From Septoria linicola (lineage: Eukaryota; Ascomycota; Dothideomycetes; Mycosphaerellales; Mycosphaerellaceae), in assembly GCA_024114885.1 (NCBI GenBank), contig CP099421.1:2232001-2296000 (forward strand): a stretch of DNA of 64,000 bases, in the 5' to 3' direction. A program made the position numbers and the translations under genes. Below, piece after piece: positions 1-8,945 of this stretch. Each line of letters starts with the position of its first letter. Position 1 is the stretch's first letter. Below the pieces are notes generated by a model. It saw nothing but the letters and a program-made list of their open reading frames with translations. It was not told where the DNA came from and made no database searches.

Positions 1-232
1 TTCCTTGTCCGATGACGCGCGATCCGGGACGTGCAGTTTCGAGATCTTTGGCCATGGTCTCAGTCTTCTCGACATTGCGGCCTATGATGTAGGCATTGCC
101 GCCCAGAGCAACGAATGCGCGGACTTGGATGGAGCAGATGGTGCCTGCTCCACCAGTGCAGAAGAGCACTTTGTTGGTGAAGATGCCGTCACGCCAGACA
201 TCGGACACGAACTCTTCTCGTGGGACGGGCAT
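1..232 (-). CDS. SPS19: Peroxisomal 2,4-dienoyl-CoA reductase, 5' part
   Basis: The reverse strand opens with ATG at 232 and reads without a stop to the window edge, about 77 codons. The product begins MPVPREEFVSDVWRDG and continues with KVLFCTGGAGTICS, the NAD(P)-binding glycine motif of this SDR family, then YIIGRNVEKTETMAKDLE and ARPGSRVIG. These match my memory of fungal 2,4-dienoyl-CoA reductases, which reduce the 2,4-dienoyl-CoA intermediates formed when unsaturated fatty acids are beta-oxidised in the peroxisome. The glycine motif TGGAGTICS, in place of the usual TGxxxGIG, is typical of this subfamily. The catalytic region and any C-terminal peroxisomal signal lie outside the window. 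Function is inferred from the N-terminal third only. Confidence 0.85.
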   Translation of the reverse strand, partial: MPVPREEFVSDVWRDGIFTNKVLFCTGGAGTICSIQVRAFVALGGNAYIIGRNVEKTETMAKDLETARPGSRVIGQG

Positions 233-714
233 GGCTGGAGGATGTGAGTGTGGTGTGAGGGATATCTGTGTAAGTGTCTGGAAGATGTCTGTTCGAGTAA
301 GCAGTCGTGATGATATAGAGTAACTAAGACAATGCCGAGCTGCTTTGGAGTACGGCCGTAGACGTAGACGACGTGGAGGCTGCGTGTCCAAGTGTGCAGA
401 CGGGAAACTGATTGGAGAAGACAGAAGGGAAGGTGAGTGAGATGGCGGCAGTGTGTTGTTGACTTACGGTATGCAGTGCTTTGAGCGTGAGCCGAGTGTG
501 ATCAGTATTCAGTGTCACGTCAAGCTAGTTCTATCATGTCCGAGGTCGAATAGGAAGAGAGTGGATGCTGCTGAGTCGTGTTCCTGGCTTCGTGTCGCGT
601 CAAAGGGCAAGCAAGCTCTCTCGCTCATGCGGGGACGGATTGCTAGACGTCAGTAACTTAGTGCATCGACCTAACAATCTATACTGATTCCACTGGACTG
701 AGGATATCGCCATC
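233..714. other. Intergenic, divergent promoter region
   Basis: 482 bp between the reductase start (-) and the Atg33-like start (+). Open frames here are short and show no recognisable protein. It presumably holds the promoters of both genes. I see no clear TATA box. Confidence 0.5.
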
Positions 715-1243
715 ATGCCGTCGACAATCGCCCTCTGCAAGTTTGTGGGAGTTTTCTCTCTCGGCCTCCTCACTGTCAGCCTTGATCGCCATCCTCCACC
801 ACAGCAACCTCTACTGACCGTGTCCACAGGGCAATGCATACACACTATCAACCCAGTCGCTTCCCAGCCTACTCACTCTGCCCTCCGCAAAGCCAGCCGC
901 CTACACGCTGAACCAGACGACGCGACTATCAACACTCCACATTCGAGCTCTCTCTACCATCTCCACCGTCACACTTCTTGCAGCGTTCGGCCTCTCGCCA
1001 CCACGAGTCCGACACCCATACCTGCTCTGGACTGCCTTGGTCGCTACAACGAGTGGAGCGCTGAACTTGCTCATGGAGACCGGACTGAAGTCGAGAGTGG
1101 TCAAGGACCATGTGGGCGAGGTAAATGGCGAGGAAGTTGAGAAGAGCGCTCGCGATCAGCAGTTCCTCGAGTTTGTAAGGACCTTGATCGCAGGCACAGG
1201 TTTCGCGATGGGAGTTGTTGGTGTTTGGGGAGATGGGGCGTAG
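715..1243 (+). CDS. Atg33-like mitochondrial membrane protein (mitophagy)
   Basis: Two exons, 715-774 and 830-1243, with a 55-nt phase-0 intron (GTCAGC...CCACAG, branch point CTGAC), give 157 residues. Unspliced, the frame runs into unrelated sequence. The spliced protein starts MPSTIALCKFVGVFSLGLLTGNAYTLST, then has hydrophobic segments around residues 1-35 and 70-110. It contains RHPYLLWTALVATTSG and ends in VNGEEVEKSARDQ and a hydrophobic GFAMGVVGVWGDGA tail. This pattern (SLCKFVG start, RHPYLLY, VVGIWGDG end) is what I remember for filamentous-fungal homologues of Atg33, a mitochondrial outer-membrane protein needed for mitophagy in yeast. The family is weakly conserved, so function is inferred. 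It stands alone and is transcribed away from the reductase. Confidence 0.62.
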
Positions 1244-1985
1244 ATGGACGAGGTAATTTGTGTCTTGGATGTACTTTCAGCGCGGCATACAGATACGAAC
1301 GAGACGTGCTACGATCAGGTGATGTGTTATAGATGGATAAGCGCGCATCGCAATTATCTCAGCTCAGTGCAAGAACGACCGATCGTCGTGATCAGGAACG
1401 ATGCCACCCCACGTTGATCACAGGTAGGTGCCAGAACACGAAGGTGCTACTCGGTTGCAGCAATGTATTTACCTGGCATTCAGGCGAGCACTTATTCCCT
1501 CGTAGTATTGACACCACTGGTAAACAGACATTGTTTTGACCAGCAAAATTCTGTGTTTCACAGTAGCTCTCTCAGCCCGAACAGATACACACATCATATC
1601 GAGTTGCGTTTCCAGCTTGTGTACGAGTGGAGGTCCAGTCAAATACTAACCGTTGTACTTAGATGAACGCGCTTTTGATCATGATGCTTGCTTTTCCCCT
1701 TCTCCCCCAAGCTGAACTTCGGTGCTGCCAATCTCATCATTGCAGTGACCTGGATAGGTCGAGCAGAACATCGCTATGACTGCGTCGCAGTGACACAGGG
1801 CTCAGGCCATAATTCATCGAGTGAACGGACCAATACAACTCTTAATTACCTTCCCCTCTTCACTTGAGCATTACTCTCACTGACTGAAGACCATCACTGT
1901 GATGACTCGCCTTTTCTAACTGCATTTATATGCTCCTTTCGAAGATGTTCTACTAAGCCAAAGTCGCCGACTCCAACACCACAAC
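1244..1985. other. Intergenic, no gene seen
   Basis: About 740 bp with only short open frames of random composition. I see no recognisable gene, RNA or repeat. Confidence 0.5.
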
Positions 1986-1990
1986 ATGGC

Positions 1991-2586
1991 GTGCACCAGA
2001 ACGACCAGCAAGCGACTTCCGCCACCAATCACATATCCAGTCACGGAGCCCGACAAGCACTGCCCTCAAGAACCGCCTCGAAGACCTCCCACCAGAGCTT
2101 TACGACCTTGTCAAAGACTTCACCTTCGCCTCCCTCAGCGGCATACATCGCGTGCACAAGAACTTCACGCCTCCATCAACATCTCAAGTCTCGCGCTGGT
2201 CTCGTGAGTTCTATCTCACCCGAGGAGTCTTCTGTGGTCGCGACACGGGTATGATCAGATGGCTTAAGTACAACTTAATGCCATGCCACATTGAGTACGA
2301 CTCAACGCCAAGCCCCATTGAGCACAGCTCAATGCCACGCCACATACTCTGCTTTGTCTACACAGGGCTCGAGAGCGGGCAATCTTATTTTCACTTGGGC
2401 CACGAGATACTGTACGGATGTGCAAAGAGGATATCCGAAAGCTCAATTGGGTGCAGGCCAGGCCATCTCTTCTTCTACCTCGAGTCGGAGGTAAGCTGTG
2501 TGTCTTGTTACAAGGCTGCGCGGTAATCCTTGAGAGCTATGACTGACGCATTGCAGATGGAAGATTACATCAAGACATTGGCATAA
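1991..2586 (+). pseudogene. F-box-like protein, apparently broken at the 5' end
   Basis: The frame at 1957-2490 encodes LKNRLEDLPPELYDLVKD, followed by HRVHKNFTPPSTSQVSR. This is the lead-in of a family of F-box-like proteins common in Mycosphaerellaceae genomes. A good intron (2491-2556, GTAAGC...TTGCAG, branch point CTGAC) leads to a short last exon ending at TAA 2584-2586. This frame has no ATG between its upstream stop (1954-1956) and codon 2251, inside the domain. The nearest ATGs (1986, 1991) are in the other two frames. Either a single-base indel has separated start and body, or an unseen 5' exon exists. The middle is distorted by a 9-residue tandem repeat (2274-2347). I read it as a decaying copy. 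Confidence 0.4.
2274..2347 (+). repeat. 27-bp tandem repeat, about 2.7 copies
   Basis: Units start at 2274, 2301 and 2328 and keep the pattern CTYAAYGCCANGCCNCAT. The 27-bp period equals nine codons, so the repeat stays in frame inside the F-box-like reading frame (LMPCHIEYD / STPSPIEHS / SMPRHI). Confidence 0.75.
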
Positions 2587-2758
2587 CTGTGTTAATCAGC
2601 AGGTCTCGGGCAGTATTCGATCAGATGATGCCAAGGAAGAGACTCCTCTTTGGCCACTGTTTAGGCCTTGAGCTGGGATCTCCGCCTCTGCTAGACTCGC
2701 ATGGGACTTGTAGCCCTACACCTCGATCGGGAACGCAAGGCTAGGCATGCATGCTCGC

Positions 2759-4035
2759 TCAAGTCGCTTTCACATAAGCTAGAGATGAAGTCAGCAATGG
2801 GTGCTTCGGCTGAGCACCACGGATGGACACTTACTAGCATCAATCTTCACCACCTGCGGTAAAGCCAGCCGTACTTTGTTCCTGTACAACACAGGATTGC
2901 TCTTCTGCAATGGATTACCTTCAAAATATACCTCCTCCAGCTTTTCCTTATCTTTCAGTACCCGCTCCACTTCCTGAAAGCTTTCGAGTTGGCAGTTGCT
3001 CGCCCAGATATTCTCCAGATCTTGCAGCCCTTCCAAGCCTTTCAGCGATGTGATGGGATTTGTCTGGAAGTCGAGCATCTCCAGCTTCGTGCACGCTTTT
3101 ACAGGCTCCAGTGATTCGATCTTGTTGTCCGACACATACAGCTCCGTGAGTTGCGGTATCGTCTCGATGCCGTCCAGCGACGTCAATCGATTCGCTTGTA
3201 TGCTCAGCGACCGCAGATTTGAGAGCGTATCCAGCCCTTTCAGCTCGGTGATTTTGTTCTGCCCCAGCCATAAACTTGTCAATTTCGTCAACGTCTCCAA
3301 GCCCTCGATCTCTTTGATCCTGTTCGCTCCCAGCTCGAGATATGTCAGCTGTGTCAGCATTTCTAGTCCTTCAATCTTCGATATTCGATTCTGCACAAAG
3401 TATAGGTGGTCAAGTCTCGTGAGAGTCGATATTCGCTTGATGTGCTTTAGCTTGTTGTACGACAAATCGAGGGTCGTGAGCTCGGTCAACCCTTCGAGGT
3501 TCTCGATGTGTTTGATCAGGTTGTCGTAGAGTTCTAGCTCTTCGAGGCCTTTGCATGTGTCGGGCAGTTCGATCTTTTGGATTTGGTTCTGGCGAAGGCA
3601 TAATCGTCGGAGGCGTGTGAAGCGTTCGAGGTGCAGTGCGGCTATGGAGGTGATTTTAGAGTGGAGAAGCTCGATTTCCTGGAGAAGTCTTGTCAATTAT
3701 TGATCAGCCAGGGAGGATCTCATCCATCATACCTCGACGTCTGGATCCTCGCCTTCCAGCAGGTCCTCATCGGCGTCAATCTGGTCGACAGGCGGTGCGT
3801 CTTCGTCTGAATAATCCGAGTCTTCCAAGGCTTCTGGATTGGCCAGCGTGGCCTGCTTGCCTACTCTCAGCTTGCCATCCCAGCCCGACTTGCTCTTGGG
3901 TGTGCTCGATGTGGAAGATGTGCCGTTTGTGTGGGGTTGGTTGTTTGCACTGCCTGAGTTTGTGCCGTTGGTGGTTTCTGCGAGCACTTCTTTCGCTGCT
4001 GTTGGCCCATGAGGCACTTCGCGGGCTTCTGACAT
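2759..4035 (-). CDS. SDS22: Protein phosphatase 1 regulatory subunit SDS22
   Basis: Three exons on the reverse strand, 4035-3733, 3678-2835 and 2778-2759, give 388 residues. Introns are 3679-3732 (GTATGA...CTCCAG) and 2779-2834 (GTAAGT...CTCTAG). The start is the first ATG in frame. The N-terminus is low-complexity and then acidic (DADEDLLEGEDPDVE). The first splice joins it to EIELLHSKITSIAAL. About eleven SDS22-type 22-residue leucine-rich repeats follow (LRQNQIQKIE, LYDNLIKHIE, LSYNKLKHIK and so on). The LRR cap has the usual NPVLYRNKVRLALPQ, and the tiny last exon completes the ending IDATYVKAT. SDS22 binds the PP1 catalytic subunit in the nucleus and directs its mitotic functions. It is slightly longer than the fission yeast protein because of the N-terminal extension. 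Confidence 0.93.
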
Positions 4036-4450
4036 GGCCAAGACAACAAGGGAGTGTGGGATGTACTTCGGTACTCTACAGAACGAGAAAGAAGTTTGGC
4101 ACGCTATGTAGCTTTGTTCCTGGCCTGGCGTACGCGTGGAGATGTGCTGACTGCTCTACTCTGCTGGCGGGGCAAGAGCACATCGGAGCCAAGCCCGGTA
4201 CCGCCTGGCCGCCGTCGATAAGCATTTGCATGTGAGAGTCTTCATTTCGCGTGTACATCATCATAAAACCTTGTGGTATAGCAGTGCCCACTTCAGTTTG
4301 GGGACACTTGTCAGAGGAACAACATGTCAGGTGTCAAAGCTGGCCATAGTCTAGCCTTATCGTCCGTCCTTGTTCCTCTACATACGGCCGACAGGGCAGC
4401 CTCTGAGCAGTCATGCTGATGGCAGCTTGTCCAGGCCTCAGCTTTTCGTA
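4036..4450. other. Intergenic between SDS22 start and the next 3' end
   Basis: 415 bp upstream of SDS22. It presumably holds the SDS22 promoter and the terminator of the downstream-facing unknown gene. No further gene is seen. Confidence 0.45.
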
Positions 4451-5069
4451 CTAAGCAATCGTGTCTCGCCGCGGTCTCTGGTCTACGGCGCGACTATCCA
4501 TCGAGAGCTCCCTTGCGTTGATGATGGCAACTCTTACATCTTCTGCCCTGATCGAGGACCAAGTAGTGCAAGCCTCCTTCTCTGATGCGCTCATAGCCGC
4601 CTCCATCAACCTATCAGACATCAGTCAAGCTAATTGACATGGATGTCAAGTCTACTTACACGATCGCAGTCTCGAGATCCGCCAGGCCACTCAGCATGGC
4701 CAGCTCCTCCAGCAGTGGGTGGAAGTGCTCTGGCCAGGGGAACTTTTGGCGCTTGAGGTAGCCATGCTTCATCTTGGGAGCAAGACGGAGAGGCAGTGCG
4801 AGATCGAGGCCTTCGCCCCAATTTGCGGCGATCTTGACATAGGCATGCTCGAGGGGGTCATCGGCTAGGTCACCATGCGACGGTGGCGGAGCTGCTTGAT
4901 CGAGGACACTGGAATTTGCATCTGGGTTATTCTCAGGCATAGAGGGCGCGGGGTCGACTGGCTTGGTGTCGAATGGACGATGTGAAAGATCGTGAGTCTC
5001 CATCGCAATACTGCGTGCCGGTGTCATGATGCTGGCAATATCATTCTCGCTCAGATCGACGTCGACCAT
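4451..5069 (-). CDS. Hypothetical fungal protein, 189 aa
   Basis: Two exons (5069-4660 and 4610-4451) with a 49-nt intron (GTAAGT...CTGATAG, branch point TTGACT) close to 190 codons. The protein begins MVDVDLSENDIASIM. It has a Pro/Asp-rich low-complexity stretch to about residue 75, then a denser region (HAYVKIAANWGEGLDLALPLR, KRQKFPWPEHFHPLL, LADLETAIVLMEAAM) that looks folded and helical. I do not recognise the family. No signal peptide or membrane segment is visible. The folded-looking core and clean splice sites favour a real gene over a chance frame. Confidence 0.6.
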
Positions 5070-5246
5070 TTTCTGGCTTGGTTGTGGCCGTAATTACGAA
5101 GGACATTCGTGAATCTTAGTGCGAAAGAATGGGGGTCAAGATTCTAGAGAATTGCAGAAGTCACAAGCAGCTTACAGAAAACACTAGCGTGCAAACGTCG
5201 GTTTGTGTGTGTGAGGCGTGCAGGGTAGCACGCACAAGCTTCTCGC

Positions 5247-7122
5247 CTATAGCATGTATCGAAACCCTGATGCGAGCTGCCTATCAGTCGGACCACTCTT
5301 TCCTAATGCTCTTCCTTGATCCATTAGACGGTTCTGCTTCTTCAGATACAAGAAGGTCCAGGTTGCCATGCCGATGGCCACGACCGCTGCGCCAAGATTG
5401 ACCAAGAATGCTGCAATGTAGCGCGGGGAGTCGTAGTAGAGATATGCCGTCCAGACTGTGCAGCTGTTAGTTTGCGAGCCGACGGCGCGGTTGGACACGA
5501 CTTACTGTTCGGGGTATTGCAGATGCAGTTGATCGGCGCGATGGACGCAGCGCGCTTGACTGCTGGCTGCGAGAGACTGCTCGAGATCCAGGACAGCAGG
5601 ACGATTGACGAAGAATAGAATGACGCAGGCATCAGCATCATCGCAAAATATCTTCCCGCGATACTCAGTGTCGACACGGCGATGATGTTCGCGATGACAG
5701 TTACCACTAACGGCAAGGCAATATGCAGGTAGCGGTTACTCCTCACATCGGACCAGAAGCCATTGATGAGCATGCAGATGACGCAGAAGCAGAAAGGAGG
5801 AGCAGTGAGACCGTAGGTCTTGTTTCGCGAGTAGCCCAGACCGCCGACGACAGTGGGAAAGAAGTTGTTGACTATTGTCAATAATCAGCAGGAGCGTATG
5901 ATGCGATGCCCGAGCCAATGGGTACTTACCAGCAGCGGCGGTATAAGTGGCATACAGCGTGCCGCACATGAGCCACGTCTTCGGATCCGTGGCAGCCATC
6001 AGGAAACCCTGCTTGGCAGTGACCTCCTGCGACTCATCTTGTTGTTTCTGGTCGGACTCATAGTTCCATCTGAGCCAGTCGTGCTCTCTTTGGCTGAAGC
6101 CAATGATCTTGCTTGGTGAATTTGGCAAGTACAATGCGAAGATGATGGCCAAGCCAATTGTCAGGACTCCTTCGACGAGGAACAGCCTGCGTGTGGTCAG
6201 AAACTGCGATTGTGCATCACCTTGACAACACTTGCCATCTCCACCCTTCGAGACCATGAGCACCATCGAGCTCGATGATGCCAATGGCGAACAAGGTTCC
6301 GAAAGCATTGCCAAGCTGACTTCCGGAGTACAGTATCGCCGTGCGGAAGGCCTAGAGAATGCTATCAGAGGCCATCCCTACTAGCGCATCTTAGCAAATC
6401 ACCAGGGGAGAGTACTCACAATCTGCTTCCGATTGTAAAACATCGAAAGATAGTAGAACGCTCCTGGAAAGAAGGCTGCCTTTGCGGCCGCACATATCAG
6501 TTTGCGATCGTCCGAAGCATGCTGGATAGATCGTTGCGCACCTCAACAAAGCCGAGCATGAAGCGACATGCAACCAGACCACCAAAACTATGCACAAGAG
6601 CTGTACAAGCAGAGACGAGTCCCCACAACGCTACCGCTGCGCAGATGTACAAGCCCGGCCACTTGATCTTTGAGACGACCAAGTTGGAGGGCACTTGCAT
6701 GAGAACTGTATCATAAGTCAGCGCATAAACGCGGCCATATTTGCGACGTGTACTCACTATATCCCACAAACAGGATGCTCACGCACGTGTTGTACTGAGT
6801 GACGGACATGTCCAAGTCCTCCATGATGTTGGCGAGCTTCGAGGCAGCAATGTTTTGACGATCAAGATAATTCAGAATGTACCTATACCTGTCAGCGAAC
6901 GCACAACGGTTATCCATAGACATGACCACTTTACATGATTGTCAAAGCTGGCATGACTATCACGTCCATCTTCAGCGTCGTCCGTCTGCCAAACTTCTTG
7001 ATCTCGTCGTCAGACATGCCATCAAGACACGCCGGGTACGGTGCGACATCATCACGCTGAACCTTTTGGTCGTCAAGCTCATAGTCCTCGATACGGTCAG
7101 TGGTGCTCTTGACGTCTGCCAT
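5247..7122 (-). CDS. MFS permease, anion:cation symporter (Dal5/Tna1-like) type
   Basis: Eight exons: 7122-6935, 6882-6758, 6705-6542, 6479-6420, 6351-6236, 6186-5930, 5871-5506 and 5455-5247. Together they give 495 codons (494 aa), the normal length for the ACS family. Hallmarks are YILNYLDRQNIAASKL in helix 1, ILMQVPSNLV in helix 2, ACRFMLGFVEAAFFPGAFYYLSMFY around helices 4-5, and GWRWLFLVEG before helix 6, with about twelve hydrophobic segments. The fifth intron (6235-6187) has a GC donor (GCAAGT); all others are GT-AG. Fungal members carry carboxylates such as allantoate or nicotinate, and bacterial ones carry hexonates such as D-galactonate. It is transcribed divergently from the SDR gene, sharing 409 bp. 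The context suggests uptake of the sugar acid handled by its neighbours. Substrate is inference. Confidence 0.88.
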
Positions 7123-7531
7123 GTTGCGTAAAGTCGAATCGGTGCAACAGAGTACGATGGCGATAAGAGAAAAGGGCCATCACGGGCATCACCTTAAGCA
7201 TCGTGTCGAGGTCAATGCAGGTCGAATGCCGCCCGGTGGGTCGGTGGTCGTACAACGACGCAGTCCCGACAGCTAGCGTGCGGAGTTCTCCTCATTCATC
7301 TCTTCGAGCCCCCAGACAGGTATCCTTGGCGGATTGCGAAGGTGGCCGAATAGTCAGACTTGACCCCCAACTCTGCTGAAGTGATCGTCCCGATAACGGT
7401 GTGTCGGCAGAGGATGGCATACACTGCCTGATCTTCGGGCCCAGATGGCCATAGCACACGTCTGCGTAACAGTGCAAGTAATCGTAAATGTCGCTACAAC
7501 ACTGTGTCAAAAATACTATCACATTCCAAGT
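7123..7531. promoter_or_regulatory. Shared divergent promoter of MFS and SDR genes
   Basis: 409 bp between the two start codons. It holds one copy of the motif TGACCCCCAAC (7361-7371) and a GATA-type site (CGATAAG, near 7160). A single set of sites could serve both genes. Confidence 0.6.
7361..7371 (+). promoter_or_regulatory. Cluster motif TGACCCCCAAC, copy 1
   Basis: Lies 161 bp upstream of the SDR start and 239 bp upstream of the MFS start. The same 11 bp recur at 8718-8728 (reverse) and 11629-11639. It is a proposed binding site for the two-finger C2H2 regulator. Confidence 0.55.
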
Positions 7532-8480
7532 ATGTCTGGAGTCTTGGAGCTTTTCTCGCTACAGGGCCGGACGGCGCTGATTACAGGAGCCACGCGTGGC
7601 ATAGGGCAGGCATTGGCAATTGCACTAGCTGAGGCTGGCGCAGATGTGGTGTTGGTGCAACGAGATGAAAGCAATCAGGCCACCAGAGAAGCCGTGGAGA
7701 AGCTAGGAAGGAAAGCCAGCATCGTCACCGCAGACCTCGCCTCGGCTTCAGATGTCGCTGGCCTTACGAAACGTGTCCTGGATGCCGGGCACGATATTGA
7801 CATTCTTGTAAACTGTGGTGGCATCCAACGCAGACATCCGTGAGTCAACCGAAGTTCTTCCTAGGCTCCCACTGACTTGATTCGAGAGCGCACGAGTTCC
7901 CTGACAGCGATTGGAACGAGGTAAGCATCTCTTGCAATGACACAAAGTTCTATCACCACTGACTTGGCCTAGGTGTTGCAAGTCAATCTGAATACAGTCT
8001 TTACACTGTGCAGAGATGTAGGGGCATATATGCTCACACGCGAAACAGAGGGACCAAGGATTGATGGTGTGCCGCATCGAGGGTCTATCATCAACATAGC
8101 TTCGCTCGTGTCGTTCCAGGGAGGACTCAACGTGCCGGCATATGCTTCTGCGAAGGGAGGCGTGGCACAACTGACGAAAAGCTTGTCGAACCAATGGGCC
8201 GCCCAGGGCATCAACGTTAATGCGATCGCGCCTGGCTACATTCATACTGACATGAATGAAGCTTTAATCAAGGATGAGAAGCGAGCAGCCAGCATACTAG
8301 AGCGGATTCCGGCAGGGAGATGGGGTACGGTATCCAAGCGTATCGAAGGGCTTCAATTGCTGACAGATTGCAGGAGTGCCAGATGACTTCAAAGGCTCGA
8401 TGGTCTTCCTTGCCAGTCGTGCAAGTCGTTACATCCCGGGTGAGATTCTGACAGTCGATGGCGGATGGATGGGACGATGA
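7532..8480 (+). CDS. KduD-like short-chain dehydrogenase (2-deoxy-D-gluconate 3-dehydrogenase type)
   Basis: Four exons (7532-7839, 7887-7920, 7973-8324, 8374-8480) give 266 residues. Introns are 47, 52 and 49 nt, all GT-AG. It is a classical SDR: TGATRGIG at 18-25 binds NAD(P), NCGG replaces the usual NNAG, Ser158 sits in INIAS, and the catalytic pair is Tyr171/Lys175 (YASAK). It ends in the normal GEILTVDGGWMGR. The N-terminus LFSLQGRTALITG and the region GIQRRHPAHEFPDSDWNEVLQVNL resemble 2-deoxy-D-gluconate 3-dehydrogenase (KduD) and related sugar-acid dehydrogenases. It would oxidise a hydroxyl of a (keto)deoxy sugar acid in the cytosol. It shares its promoter with the MFS gene and is followed by the regulator. 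Precise substrate is inferred from context. Confidence 0.87.
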
Positions 8481-8945
8481 GCATTCTCGGGCCAGTCATG
8501 GTGCGCAGTCTGTCTAGATGAATCCACATGGCCCCTCGCGTGCTGCCTAGCATGTCAATGCTGATGACATTTGGTACGCGACGGCGCTGTTGATGGAAAT
8601 AGTAAGCTACACGAAATGTACGCGTCGAAGTTCTGGACTGGCCGGATGAATCCTCGGCAAAAATCCGTTCCTGCTCCCCTCTTTACCAAGGATACTTCGC
8701 ACTCTCCTCTTCTGTCCGTTGGGGGTCATAATGCTCTTTCCACGGCCTGATTGCATGTTGACATGGCAAGGCTGAAGCTGCAAAGCATATACTAGTACCA
8801 TACATTCGAGAATGCGACGTGCGATGCATCCGCCCGCTCCGCCTGCATCATAAATAACCTTCAGTTGTGCACAGGAGCACAACCCCAACACCCCACTGTT
8901 CTAGATCGGCACATTCAATGCTGGAACAGCAGCAAAGCCAATGGA
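8481..8945. promoter_or_regulatory. Upstream region of the C2H2 regulator
   Basis: 465 bp between the SDR stop and the regulator start. It contains the cluster motif in reverse orientation (8718-8728), which suggests the regulator controls its own gene. No other gene is seen. Confidence 0.5.
8718..8728 (-). promoter_or_regulatory. Cluster motif TGACCCCCAAC, copy 2 (reverse)
   Basis: Reads GTTGGGGGTCA on the plus strand, 218 bp upstream of the proposed ATG of the C2H2 regulator. Identical over 11 bp to copies 1 and 3. Confidence 0.55.

Noticed and set aside
2996..3529. Plus-strand open frame of 177 codons
   Set aside because: Lies antisense to the leucine-rich repeats of SDS22; composition is the mirror of LRR codons, with no independent support.
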